Source of the DNA: JBKQHQ01 sp052148715
GTDB lineage: Bacteria; Pseudomonadota; Alphaproteobacteria; Rhizobiales; Xanthobacteraceae
Direction: 5' to 3'
Assembly: GCA_052148715.1 (NCBI GenBank)
Contig: JBKQHQ010000194.1
Coordinates: forward strand, 1 to 61,705
DNA length: 61,705 bases
Shown here one piece after another: positions 32,929-41,725 of this stretch (its first letter is position 1; the number at the start of each line of letters is the position of its first letter). The notes under the pieces are model-generated. The model worked only from the letters and a program-made list of their open reading frames with translations, was not told the DNA's origin and made no database searches. The translations under genes were made by a program, and so were the position numbers.

Positions 32929-34116
32929 ATGTCCGCGCCCACGCGCCAATATCGCCCGGAAACCCGCCTGGTGCATGGCGGCACCTTGCGCTCACAGTTC
33001 GGTGAGACCTCGGAGGCGCTGTTCCTGACCCAGGGCTTCGTCTACGACACCGCCGAGCAATGTGCAGCGCGCTTTGCCGGCGATGAGCCGGGCTTCCTCT
33101 ATTCGCGTTTCTCCAATCCGACGGTCGCCATGTTCGAGCAGCGCATGATCGCGCTCGAAGGCGCCGAAGCCGCCCGCGCCACCGCAACCGGGATGGCGGC
33201 CGTGACGGCCGCGCTGATGGGCCAACTCAAGGCCGGCGATCACGTCGTCGCGGCAAAAGCCCTGTTCGGCTCTTGCCGCTATATCGTCGAGGATCTGCTG
33301 CCGCGCTTTGGCGTGCCCTCGACGCTTGTCAACGGAACCGAGCTTGACGAATGGCAGGCGGCGGTGCGGCCGAACACGCGCGCCTTCTTTCTCGAATCTC
33401 CGACCAATCCGACCTTGGACGTTATCGATATCGCCGCAGTGGCCGCGATCGCGCATGCGGCCAAAGCCACCTTGGTCGTCGATAACGTGTTCGCCACACC
33501 GCTCTGGCAGAGCCCGCTAGCGCTCGGCGCGGACTGCGTCGTCTACTCGACGACCAAGCATATCGACGGCCAAGGTCGCTGCCTCGGGGGAGTCATTCTC
33601 GCCTCCGAGCAGTTCATCAAGGACCACGTGCACACGTTCATGCGCCAGACCGGCCCGTCGATGTCGCCCTTCAACGCTTGGGTGATGTTGAAGGGTCTTG
33701 AAACGCTCGCCCTCCGAGTACGTCGGCAGACCGATACGGCGGAAACCGTCGCGAACGGCTTGCTCGATCACCCCAAGATATCGCGCTTGATCTATCCGGG
33801 GCGCCCGGACCATCCGCAGGCTGCGGTCGTGCGCAAGCAGATGCGGGCCGGCTCCACGCTGGTCGCATTCGAGGTCAAGGGTGGCCGCTCAGGCGCATTC
33901 AAGTTCCTGAATGCACTGAAGCTGGTGCGCATCAGCAACAATCTAGGCGACGCAAAGAGCCTGGTGGCGCATCCGGCGACGACCACGCATCAGCGCCTGA
34001 CACCGGAGCAGCGGGCCGAGCTCGGCATCGGCGAGGGTTTGGTCCGCTTCTCGGCTGGCCTCGAAGATCCGAAGGATATCCTCGAGGATCTGCTCGCAGC
34101 GTTCGAGGCCGTTTGA
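32929..34116 (+). CDS. metZ: O-succinylhomoserine sulfhydrylase
   Basis: A 395-residue PLP enzyme of the Cys/Met metabolism family that makes homocysteine from O-succinylhomoserine and sulfide. The PLP lysine is in STTKHIDGQGRCLGG; LYSRFSNPTVAMFEQRMIALEGAEAA and the C-terminal VAHPATTTHQRLTPEQRAELGI...VRFSAGLED are diagnostic. The start at 32929 follows AAAGGAGG. Controlled by the SAM-II riboswitch upstream. Confidence 0.95.
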   Translation: MSAPTRQYRPETRLVHGGTLRSQFGETSEALFLTQGFVYDTAEQCAARFAGDEPGFLYSRFSNPTVAMFEQRMIALEGAEAARATATGMAAVTAALMGQLKAGDHVVAAKALFGSCRYIVEDLLPRFGVPSTLVNGTELDEWQAAVRPNTRAFFLESPTNPTLDVIDIAAVAAIAHAAKATLVVDNVFATPLWQSPLALGADCVVYSTTKHIDGQGRCLGGVILASEQFIKDHVHTFMRQTGPSMSPFNAWVMLKGLETLALRVRRQTDTAETVANGLLDHPKISRLIYPGRPDHPQAAVVRKQMRAGSTLVAFEVKGGRSGAFKFLNALKLVRISNNLGDAKSLVAHPATTTHQRLTPEQRAELGIGEGLVRFSAGLEDPKDILEDLLAAFEAV

Positions 34117-34175
34117 ACGGTCGCGCCGCGAGGGAGCTCCCGTCCACGTCATCCGACTGTTGCGGCGCAAAAGAA

Positions 34176-34203
34176 CCGCACGCTGATAACAAAATCAGTG
34201 CGG
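34176..34203. terminator. Hairpin between convergent metZ and SGNH hydrolase
   Basis: CCGCA (34176-34180) pairs with TGCGG (34199-34203) and CTGAT (34183-34187) with ATCAG (34194-34198), leaving a 2-nt bulge and a 6-nt loop. It lies between converging genes. No T-run follows, so termination is inferred from position. Confidence 0.45.
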
Positions 34204-34204
34204 A

Positions 34205-35122
34205 TCAGTGCGATCGCGGCAAGCCGGTGTGGGCCATGGCCGTGGTTCGGCTCACCGCTTCGTCGATCGCGCCCCCCAACACCTTCGCCACGCAGGCATA
34301 GCCCCAATCATTCATATGCAACTCGTCCGCTGCGACGAATGTGCCAAATGGCAGCCCGTCGATGTTGTGCCAATGCTGCATCAAGGCAAAGCGATGGAAC
34401 ACGCCGATATCTTCCTGCTTCGCGGTCCTGGCGATCAGATCGACCATCGGGTCGGCCTCGGGTTTGGCAATCACCTTGGGTGAGAATTGCGGATCCATCA
34501 GCACGACGTCCGCGCCGGCGGCCTTGAGCCGGTGCACGCCTGATTGGATCAGCTGCTTGACGCGATCCAAAGAATTGTCGCGCAGAACCGCGTTGGTGCC
34601 AATCTGCCATAGGACGAGGTCGGGCTTCTCCTGAATGACGTCGGTCTCCAGGCGCGCCAGCATGTCGGCCACTTCCTCACCGTTGACACCCCGGTTCAGC
34701 ACGGTGATTTCGGCGGCCGGAAACCGCTGCTTGAGTTCCTGGGCAAGCCGGCTTGGATAGGAGGCCGCGGGCGAGCTGGCCCCGGCGCCGGCGGTCGAGG
34801 ACGAGCCGACCGCAACGATCTTGATCGGCTCGCCGGCGGCAAGCCGGCGCGCGGTGTGCGAGAGCGGACGTGAGAGCCGCGTAAATTCGGCGGGTGCACT
34901 GCAGCGCGCGGGCTTCGCAGCTGCCGCTGCTGGGGGCGCGGGGGCCGGGCCCGCGCCCGAGATCGCTGGATCCGACGGCGTGGCCTGCACGGCCGCGGGC
35001 GACGCAAGGTTGGCCGCAGCGGCCGGGCCAGACATAACCGGCGACGCGGCGTGCAAAGAGGTCGAACCCAGCATTGCCGCGATGGGCAGAAAAAACCTAA
35101 GAAAATTGCATTTGCGCATCAA
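34205..35122 (-). CDS. Periplasmic SGNH hydrolase, complete catalytic set
   Basis: A 305-residue exported SGNH/GDSL hydrolase. After a signal peptide comes a Pro/Ala-rich linker (residues 27-72) and then the domain: block I GSSST with nucleophile Ser108, block II Gly145, block III Asn177 in IGTN, block V Asp266 and His269 in DELH. The linker would let the domain reach from the membrane. Its ATG overlaps the stop of the degenerate SGNH gene (ATGA), which in turn overlaps opgC. By context it may take an acyl group delivered by OpgC and move it to a periplasmic glycan, or remove such groups. Confidence 0.9.
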   Translation of the reverse strand: MMRKCNFLRFFLPIAAMLGSTSLHAASPVMSGPAAAANLASPAAVQATPSDPAISGAGPAPAPPAAAAAKPARCSAPAEFTRLSRPLSHTARRLAAGEPIKIVAVGSSSTAGAGASSPAASYPSRLAQELKQRFPAAEITVLNRGVNGEEVADMLARLETDVIQEKPDLVLWQIGTNAVLRDNSLDRVKQLIQSGVHRLKAAGADVVLMDPQFSPKVIAKPEADPMVDLIARTAKQEDIGVFHRFALMQHWHNIDGLPFGTFVAADELHMNDWGYACVAKVLGGAIDEAVSRTTAMAHTGLPRSH

Positions 35123-35871
35123 TGCGGTGCCTTTTCTTCCAGCGGCTTGAGATGAGCAGCTTCGACGACAAGCGAGGTCAATGCATGCCCAATACAGTCA
35201 TGCACGCGCTGCGCCATCAGCGGTCCCTTGGTCGCAGCGAAGAGGTCGAACACAGCAGCATCGCTCCAATACTTCATGATTGCAAGTCGATCGAACAGGG
35301 GCACGCCCCGTTCCCGGGCCACCCAGTGCATGTTGTCGTTGTAGACATCAAGCGCCATGACCGACTCGGTTCGCGGGCTGTATTGCATGTTCATCAGGAT
35401 CACATCGGCCCCGGCATTCTGCAGTTTCTCAACGCCTTCATCGAGGACGCCGCGAAACTCCTCGGGCTCAACGCCGCGTATGGCATCGAACGTGCCTGTT
35501 TGCCAGATGACCAGATCCGGCTTGTCTTGTGCAACAATCCCGTCAAGCTCCTTGAACATGTCGGCGGTCGTTTGCCGCGCTTGCGCATGCGTGACGACCT
35601 TGATCTCGACCTTGGGCAATAGACCCTTAAGCAACATCCCTAAGCGAGCCGGGTAAGCCATGTCCGCGCCGGCCGCGCTCGACAAAAGGGAAGAGCCCGT
35701 TCCAAGGACGACAATGGAAAGGACTTGTTGCTTGGCGGCGGCAGCGGCAACATGGTTGAGCTCGCCTTCTCCCGCCAATAGATAATCAGGCACGTCGCAT
35801 TCCGGCTCTGCGGCGAATGCATGGCCGATCAGCAAAACGACACCCGTAAAGGTTCCGATCAGCCCCTTCAT
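35119..35871 (-). CDS. Degenerate SGNH-fold protein (likely pseudoenzyme)
   Basis: A 250-residue exported protein that aligns along its length with the SGNH hydrolase encoded after it, sharing KPDLV-WQ-GT, AGADV-LM--Q-SP and YP-RL. All catalytic positions have changed: the nucleophile position is Gly59 (although Ser60 is adjacent), block II Gly is Ala96, block III Asn is Phe128, and the block V D-x2-H is missing. It starts at the ATG that overlaps the opgC stop; a longer frame to 36105 lies inside opgC and is not supported. A structural or regulatory partner role is likely. Confidence 0.85.
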   Translation of the reverse strand: MKGLIGTFTGVVLLIGHAFAAEPECDVPDYLLAGEGELNHVAAAAAKQQVLSIVVLGTGSSLLSSAAGADMAYPARLGMLLKGLLPKVEIKVVTHAQARQTTADMFKELDGIVAQDKPDLVIWQTGTFDAIRGVEPEEFRGVLDEGVEKLQNAGADVILMNMQYSPRTESVMALDVYNDNMHWVARERGVPLFDRLAIMKYWSDAAVFDLFAATKGPLMAQRVHDCIGHALTSLVVEAAHLKPLEEKAPH

Positions 35872-37124
35872 GCCTCGCCTCCCGCGAGGTCCGCGTCCGG
35901 CGGTCGGGAGCGCGACCGTGCACCACGTCCCTCCATCTCTTTGTACCATGATATCAGAGTTGCCGTGGCAATCATCGCTAAAATGCCTAATAAACTGACG
36001 GTAATTTGCGCCGCTACGCCGCCCGACACCTCGACCAAGGCAAAATGGCCGGCAAAGGCCAAGAACACGCCAAGGCAGAAGATTTCGAGCGAATGCTGGC
36101 CGCACAGGATCGCCGGCCGCAGCAGCGGCGATTTCAGCGCCGGCCAGTCGCGCGGGACGAAGCGGACCGTGAGGGCGGCCAAGGCCACGAAGTGCGCGAA
36201 GCGCAGCACGTCGAGATTGGTCTTGTCGATCGGATAAATCATCTCAGCAAACCAATGAGGGACCGCCGCCCCGAGGCGCGGGACATACCACGTCAGCGTG
36301 ATACCGAAGGCAAACGCGAGATAAAGGATTGCAGCAACCATAGTAATCCGCGATCGCAGCGCACCCGCCAGCCGCTCCGCGCCGCCCAGCGCGCACCAGG
36401 CGCCAAAGATGAACAATAATTGCCAGGCGAATGGATTAAAGTACCAGTAACCGCTCGGGTACGCCGGTAGATTAATACCTGTTTCCCAGGTAACCACGTA
36501 GAGCAGGACGGAGGCCGCAAGGGCAAAATTGGCGCGGCGCAGCAACAGCCACAGGACCGGCGGAAAGAACAGCAGCAGGACGATATAGAGCGGCAGCACG
36601 TCCATGTTCACGGGCCTAAACTTCAGCAGCAGCGCCTGAACAATGGTGATGTCCGGCTGCTTGAGGAAATCCAGAACTCCCATCTCCTCGGCGTAAAGCG
36701 GGTTTTCGAAGCTCGAGGCGACGTACGAGATTTCGGCCAGATAAATCGCAAATAGGAAAATATGCGCAACATAGATCTGCCATGCGCGCCGCAGCATGCG
36801 TGCACTGCCCACAATGAAGCCGCGCTCGCGCATGGCCCTGCCGTAGACGAATGCGGCGGTGTATCCGGAGATGAAAATGAAGATTTCGGTGGCGTCGCTG
36901 AATCCATAGTTGCGTATCGTGATCCAGCTGACGACGTTGCTCGGGAGATGATCGAGAAAAATCAACCACAGGGCAAGGCCGCGAAACAAATCCAGCCGTA
37001 AATCGCGCTCGCTCTTGACCGCAGGCTGCACGAGTTCGTGGTCTTTCGCACGCTGGCTGGATGCCGCGTGCGCTGTCTGCCGGCCGAAAATGCCACTCAG
37101 GCGAAAAGGCAATAAGACAGCCAT
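35868..37124 (-). CDS. OpgC-family membrane acyltransferase
   Basis: A protein of about 418 residues with about ten membrane segments and the OpgC signature RDLRLDLFRGLALWLIFLDHLPSNVVSWITIRNYGFSDATEIFIFISGYTAAFVYGRAM. OpgC adds succinyl groups to osmoregulated periplasmic glucans. The start at 37124 is a conventional ATG with a normal-length N-terminus; the frame extends back to 37283 but that part overlaps the divergent apaG start. It heads a three-gene unit with two SGNH proteins. Confidence 0.9.
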   Translation of the reverse strand: MAVLLPFRLSGIFGRQTAHAASSQRAKDHELVQPAVKSERDLRLDLFRGLALWLIFLDHLPSNVVSWITIRNYGFSDATEIFIFISGYTAAFVYGRAMRERGFIVGSARMLRRAWQIYVAHIFLFAIYLAEISYVASSFENPLYAEEMGVLDFLKQPDITIVQALLLKFRPVNMDVLPLYIVLLLFFPPVLWLLLRRANFALAASVLLYVVTWETGINLPAYPSGYWYFNPFAWQLLFIFGAWCALGGAERLAGALRSRITMVAAILYLAFAFGITLTWYVPRLGAAVPHWFAEMIYPIDKTNLDVLRFAHFVALAALTVRFVPRDWPALKSPLLRPAILCGQHSLEIFCLGVFLAFAGHFALVEVSGGVAAQITVSLLGILAMIATATLISWYKEMEGRGARSRSRPPDADLAGGEA

Positions 37125-37205
37125 ATGTCGTTCGAGAGTTGCACCTCGCGTCGGAACGCTGCACTCTGCGAGTGCCGCTTGCGACCAAGCATGGACCGTA
37201 ACACG

Positions 37206-37598
37206 ATGTACCGCGCCGTCACCCGGAATGTCGAGGTCACGGTGACTCCGCGCTTCGTCACCGAGCGCTCGTCGCCGGAGCACGGATACTTTTTCTGGGC
37301 CTACACGATCGCTATCACCAACCTGGGCGGCGGCACGATCCAGCTAAAGACCCGGCATTGGCGCATCACGGACGCGCTTGGGCGCGTGCAAGAGGTGCGC
37401 GGTGCCGGCGTGGTCGGGGAGGAACCGGTGCTCAAGTCCGGTGAATCCTTCGAGTACACAAGCGGTGTCCCGCTACCGACTCCATCCGGCTTCATGGTAG
37501 GCACCTACGGCATGGTGACCGAAAACGGCGAGCATTTCGATATCGACATCCCGGCCTTCTCGCTCGATTGCGCCTATGCCGAGCGGACCATCAATTGA
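37206..37598 (+). CDS. apaG: ApaG protein
   Basis: A 130-residue ApaG (DUF525) with the fibronectin-like fold: MYRAVTRNVEVTVTPRFVTERSSPEHGYFFWAYTIAITNLG and HWRITDALGRVQEVRGAGVVGEEPVLKSGESFEYTSGVPLPTPSGFMVGTY. The exact function is unsettled. The start at 37206 gives the standard length. It is the next gene toward hslO and metZ in the conserved block, converging with hslO. Confidence 0.93.
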   Translation: MYRAVTRNVEVTVTPRFVTERSSPEHGYFFWAYTIAITNLGGGTIQLKTRHWRITDALGRVQEVRGAGVVGEEPVLKSGESFEYTSGVPLPTPSGFMVGTYGMVTENGEHFDIDIPAFSLDCAYAERTIN

Positions 37599-37601
37599 TC
37601 G

Positions 37602-38600
37602 TCAGCGGCCGTCGGCCACCTCGCTGGGATCGAACACATAGCTCGTGTTACAGAACTCGCAGGTAACCGAAATGACACCATGCTCGACCATGTGATCGCG
37701 GTCGTCTTGCGGAAAGCTGCGCAGCATCGACGTTACGCTCGCGCGGGAGCAGGAGCATTCGGAACGCACATCGGCATTCTTGAACACGCGCACCCCGCGC
37801 TCATGGAACAGCCGATAGACAAGCCGCTCGCTCGAAACCGCCGGATCGATCAATTCAAGGTCCTCGACCGTCGCGACCAGGGAGCGGCCCTCCACCCAGG
37901 CGTCATCTTCGGGATGCAAATGCGGCTCGGTACCTTCCGGCGCGTCGCCGGGATCGAGGTCGGGACCCCGCATCCGTTCAACCGCCTTGGGCAAGAACTG
38001 CAACAGAATGCCGCCGGCCCGCCAGCGGTGGCTCGCGCCGCCGGTTTCGGCCCGCAATTCCTCCGCCACGGCGAGCCGCACTCGGGTCGGGATCTGCTCG
38101 GAGCGACGGAAATATTCATGGGCGGCGTCCTCAAGACCGCCGCCGTCGAGCGCCACCAGACCCTGGTACCGGTTCATCTCGGGGCCGCGATCAATGGTCA
38201 TTGCCAGATGACCCTTGCCCATCAGCGCTCCCGTATTGGTCGCGCCGCTCGCCATTGCCGCCGCCACCTGCTCGGCATCAAAGCGGGCACAGGCGCGGAT
38301 CTTTCCGGGCGTCGAGAAATCAACCACCAACATTCGCACCGGACCGTCGGTCTGCGCTTGCAGAATGAAGCGGCCTTCGAATTTCAGCGCCGAACCGAGC
38401 AGCACGGTCAAGACGATCGCTTCGCCGACGAGCTTGGCCACCGGCGCCGGGTAGTCGTGACGCGACAGAATGTCGTCAACGGTCGGTCCAAGCCGCACCA
38501 CCCGGCCGCGCAGGTCGAGCGCCGACACCTCGAATGGTAGGATCGTGTCATCCGCGGAGGTGTCCGCGGGCGCGCGAACCGGAATAGCGATTTGGGTCAT
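37602..38600 (-). CDS. hslO: Redox-regulated chaperone Hsp33
   Basis: A 332-residue Hsp33. The C-terminal zinc/redox switch is CSCSR with CEFC near the end. The frame continues upstream to 38738, but the start at 38600 overlaps the argF stop (ATGA) and gives the normal length. It protects cytoplasmic proteins from oxidative unfolding. It is the last gene of the argD-argF-hslO operon. Confidence 0.95.
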   Translation of the reverse strand: MTQIAIPVRAPADTSADDTILPFEVSALDLRGRVVRLGPTVDDILSRHDYPAPVAKLVGEAIVLTVLLGSALKFEGRFILQAQTDGPVRMLVVDFSTPGKIRACARFDAEQVAAAMASGATNTGALMGKGHLAMTIDRGPEMNRYQGLVALDGGGLEDAAHEYFRRSEQIPTRVRLAVAEELRAETGGASHRWRAGGILLQFLPKAVERMRGPDLDPGDAPEGTEPHLHPEDDAWVEGRSLVATVEDLELIDPAVSSERLVYRLFHERGVRVFKNADVRSECSCSRASVTSMLRSFPQDDRDHMVEHGVISVTCEFCNTSYVFDPSEVADGR

Positions 38601-39532
38601 CTCGTGCCTGTATGCAGGCACCAAGTAAGGATGCCCTTCTGGGCGTGCAAGCGGTTCTCGGCCTCGTCGAACACCACCGACTGCGGTCCATCCATGACCT
38701 CGTCGGTGACTTCCTTGCCGCGATGGGCCGGAAGGCAATGCATGAACAGCGCATCGGGCTTAGCTTTCGCCATCAGCTGGGCGTTGACCTGATAGCGGCG
38801 CAACAAATTGTGACGGCCATCGGCGTCGCGATCGCCCATCGACACCCAGGTATCGGTGACGACGCAGTCCGCATCCTTGGCCGCCTCGTCGGGATCATCG
38901 CTGAGTACAATTGCGGCCCCCGAACCCTGCATCCAATCGCGCAGCCACTTTTTCGGCGCCAGCTCCGGCGGGGTTGCAACCTGCAGCCGAAATTCGAACC
39001 GCTGTGCCGCCTGCATCCATGATGTGAGGACGTTGTTGGCATCCCCAAGCCACGCAACCGTGCGGCCGCCAATGGGCCCGCGGTGCTCCTCGAAGGTCAT
39101 CACATCCGCCATGACTTGGCATGGATGCGAGCGTCGCGTCAGCCCATTGATCACCGGCACGGTCGCATATTGCGCGAGCTCGGCAAGCGCGGCGGGATCA
39201 AGAATGCGGATCATGATGGCATCGACGTAACGCGACAACACGCGCGCCGTGTCGGCGATAGTCTCGCCGCGGCCGAGCTGCATCTCCTGCCCGGTAAGGA
39301 CGATGACATCCCCGCCCAGCTGCCGCATCGCAATGTCAAAGGAAACTCTCGTACGAGTTGAAGGTTTGTCAAAAATCATGGCAAGCGTGCGGCTGGCCAA
39401 CGGCTGATCAACATTGCCACGCCGAAGCTTCCGCTCAGCCTTCATGGCGCGGCTCGCTTCGATGATGTGGCGCAGCTCCTGCGCCGGGATCTCCGCAAGG
39501 TCGAGAAAATGCCGGAGTCCGTCCGCGCTCAT
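38597..39532 (-). CDS. argF: Ornithine carbamoyltransferase
   Basis: A 311-residue enzyme forming citrulline from ornithine and carbamoyl phosphate. Carbamoyl-phosphate motif STRTRVSF, HPCQ and ornithine-site HCLPAHRGKEV are intact. The start at 39532 overlaps the argD stop by four bases, so the three genes argD, argF and hslO are translationally coupled. Confidence 0.96.
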   Translation of the reverse strand: MSADGLRHFLDLAEIPAQELRHIIEASRAMKAERKLRRGNVDQPLASRTLAMIFDKPSTRTRVSFDIAMRQLGGDVIVLTGQEMQLGRGETIADTARVLSRYVDAIMIRILDPAALAELAQYATVPVINGLTRRSHPCQVMADVMTFEEHRGPIGGRTVAWLGDANNVLTSWMQAAQRFEFRLQVATPPELAPKKWLRDWMQGSGAAIVLSDDPDEAAKDADCVVTDTWVSMGDRDADGRHNLLRRYQVNAQLMAKAKPDALFMHCLPAHRGKEVTDEVMDGPQSVVFDEAENRLHAQKGILTWCLHTGTR

Positions 39533-40731
39533 GCAACGGCTCCGGCGGCCGGCGGGCGGGGCGAACGCTCCATCCGCGTGCAAGCCCGGTCAATGCGCAA
39601 TACGGCCTCGGCAACCTCCGCCTCGCCGATGATCAGCGGCGGGACGAGGCGCACCACGTTCTCGCCGGCCGCAACGGTCAAGAGCCGCTCCGCCCGCAAT
39701 TCGTCCACGAGCTCGGCTGCGGGCCCGACCGCGCGAATTCCAAGCAGCAGGCCTTCGCCGCGTACCTCGGCGATTACCGACGGATGACGGTCGTGCACCT
39801 CGGCAAGCCGCTGCCGCAGCAGTGACGCCGCCTCGCGCATGTGCTCGCCGAATTCCGGCGCCAAAACCACGTCGAGCACGGCGTGCCCCACCGCGATCGC
39901 CAGCGGATTACCGCCAAAGGTTGAGCCATGGGTACCTGTTGTCATGCCCTTGGCAGCCTCGCGCGTCGCGAGGCAGGCGCCCATCGGGAAGCCGCCGCCA
40001 ATGCCCTTGGCAATCCCCATGATATCCGGCTCGATGCCGCTGCGCTGGTAAGCGAAAAGCTCGCCGGTGCGGCCGACGCCGGTCTGCACCTCGTCGAGCA
40101 GCAGGAGCAGGCGGTGGCGGTCGCAGAGCTCGCGCAAGGCCTTCAAGAACGACGGCACCATGCGCACGCCGCCCTCGCCTTGGATCGGTTCGATGAGGAT
40201 CGCCCCCGTGTTTTCGCCGATGGCGCGCTTGGTCGCCTCCAAGTCTCCCAGCGGCACCTGGTCGAAGCCATCGACCACCGGACCGAACCCCTCAAGATAT
40301 TTCTTCTGCCCGCCGGCCGCCAAGGTCGCGAGCGTGCGGCCGTGAAAAGCGCCCTCGAAGGTGATGATGCGAAATCGCTCGGGGTGCCCCTCCACCGATT
40401 GGTATTTGCGCGCCATCTTGATCACCAGCTCCATCGCCTCGGCGCCGGAATTGGTGAAGAATACGGTATCCGCGAACGTTACGTCGCAGAGCCGCGCCGC
40501 CAGCCGCTCACCCTCGGGGCTGCGGTAGAGGTTGGAGACATGCCACACCTTCTGCGCTTGCGCGGTTAGCGCTGCGACCAGGTGCGGATGGGCATGCCCC
40601 AGCGAGTTAACGGCGACGCCTGCGGCAAAGTCCAAGTAGCGCTCGCCGTCGGCCGTCATCAGCCAAGCCCCCTCGCCCCGTTCGAAGGCGAGATCGATGC
40701 GCGCGTAGGTGGGTAACAGGTGCGAGGTCAC
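39529..40731 (-). CDS. argD: Acetylornithine aminotransferase
   Basis: A 400-residue class III PLP aminotransferase of arginine synthesis. NSGAEAMELVIKMAR, LLDEVQTGVGRTG and the PLP lysine in GIAKGIGGGFPMGA are present. First gene of the argD-argF-hslO operon; its promoter lies in the 465-bp region shared with gcrA. Confidence 0.95.
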   Translation of the reverse strand: MTSHLLPTYARIDLAFERGEGAWLMTADGERYLDFAAGVAVNSLGHAHPHLVAALTAQAQKVWHVSNLYRSPEGERLAARLCDVTFADTVFFTNSGAEAMELVIKMARKYQSVEGHPERFRIITFEGAFHGRTLATLAAGGQKKYLEGFGPVVDGFDQVPLGDLEATKRAIGENTGAILIEPIQGEGGVRMVPSFLKALRELCDRHRLLLLLDEVQTGVGRTGELFAYQRSGIEPDIMGIAKGIGGGFPMGACLATREAAKGMTTGTHGSTFGGNPLAIAVGHAVLDVVLAPEFGEHMREAASLLRQRLAEVHDRHPSVIAEVRGEGLLLGIRAVGPAAELVDELRAERLLTVAAGENVVRLVPPLIIGEAEVAEAVLRIDRACTRMERSPRPPAAGAVA

Positions 40732-41196
40732 GGTTCGGTCTCACCACTATCGGGCTTGACCAGTTCGGCCTTGGTGCGCCCGATCCCAGTAAATCATAGG
40801 CCGAAATGAAATGTGCCGCCTCCTGGGGGCGGCACGCGCGCGATATTTTATTGCCACTTCGCCTTCTGTCAACAGAGACCGGTGTCAACAGAGCTGGCCG
40901 GCAGGGCGGTACGCTCCGAAAGCGACCGTCGCTTTTCCTCATCAAGGACTCGATTATGACTCGATTGTCATCCACAAGGGCCACGAACATGTGGACGCGC
41001 TCCTTGCGACCCTTGCGCCCGAGTCGCGCCATATGTAGCGTTTGAGATGTCGGATACGACATTTCGTGCGGCGGCGGATCGGCTTCTGAGTATTTGTAAG
41101 TGGTGCGTAAACGCTTGGCGGCCTTAGGGGTTGTCGGGCGACGAGGGAGGATTCCGTCAACGCCCGCCGTGCGATCGTGTCAGGAGGATATGGACG
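40732..41196. promoter_or_regulatory. Divergent argD / gcrA intergenic region
   Basis: No gene is convincing in these 465 bp. They hold a strong hairpin GTGCCGCC / GGCGGCAC (40813-40820 and 40828-40835), a direct repeat TGTCAACAGAG at 40867-40877 and 40883-40893 (period 16), two GACTC methylation-type sites in an 11-bp direct repeat (40947-40951, 40958-40962), further GANTC sites at 41021-41025 and 41150-41154, a DnaA-box-like TCATCCACA at 40968-40976 and a palindrome ATGTCG-GATA-CGACAT at 41047-41062. Confidence 0.5.
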
Positions 41197-41697
41197 ATGA
41201 ACTGGACCGACGAGCGAGTTGAGCTTTTGAAGAAGCTCTGGGCAGACGGCCTTTCGGCCAGTCAAATCGCCGCAGAGCTCGGCGGGATCACTCGCAACGC
41301 TGTCATTGGGAAGGTCCATCGTTTGGGTCTCTCAGGACGAGCGAAGAGCCCGGCATCAGCTGCGCCACGGCCGCGCAAGGCGCGCGCGCCAGCGCACATG
41401 CTGCGAGTGACGAGGCCCCAGGTGCGCGGCAATACGGCGCTCGCTCAGGCCTATGAATACGAGCCGGAGCCCGAGCCGGAGATCACCGATAACGTCATCC
41501 CGATGGGGCAGCGGCGCACGATCCTTGAGCTTACCGAGGACACATGCCGATGGCCGATCGGCGATCCCGGCACGTCCGACTTCTTCTTTTGCGGCGGCAA
41601 CGCGACTTCGGGACTGCCCTATTGTGCATTTCATTCCCGGGTCGCCTATCAGCCGGTCACCGATCGTCGCCGTGACAAACGGCCGGCCCGCATGTAG
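41197..41697 (+). CDS. gcrA: GcrA cell-cycle regulator
   Basis: A 166-residue GcrA. The N-terminal DNA-binding part MNWTDERVELLKKLWADGLSASQIAAELGGITRNAVIGKVHRLGLSGR is nearly the family consensus; the middle is a Pro/Ala/Glu-rich linker and the C-terminal domain ILELTEDTCRWPIGDPGTSDFFFCGGNATSGLPYCAFHSRVAYQP binds sigma70. GcrA acts with CcrM methylation at GANTC to set cell-cycle transcription. The start at 41197 follows GGAGGAT. Confidence 0.95.
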   Translation: MNWTDERVELLKKLWADGLSASQIAAELGGITRNAVIGKVHRLGLSGRAKSPASAAPRPRKARAPAHMLRVTRPQVRGNTALAQAYEYEPEPEPEITDNVIPMGQRRTILELTEDTCRWPIGDPGTSDFFFCGGNATSGLPYCAFHSRVAYQPVTDRRRDKRPARM

Positions 41698-41725
41698 GGC
41701 ACGGCCGCGCCACAAACTCAGGTTT

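Noticed and set aside
35872..36105. Longer start for the degenerate SGNH protein
   Set aside because: The added part overlaps opgC, is Arg-rich, and would bury a clear signal peptide; the ATGA overlap supports 35871.
41131..41196. Longer start for GcrA
   Set aside because: GcrA proteins begin MxWTxERVExLKKLW, and the ribosome site GGAGGAT is placed for 41197.
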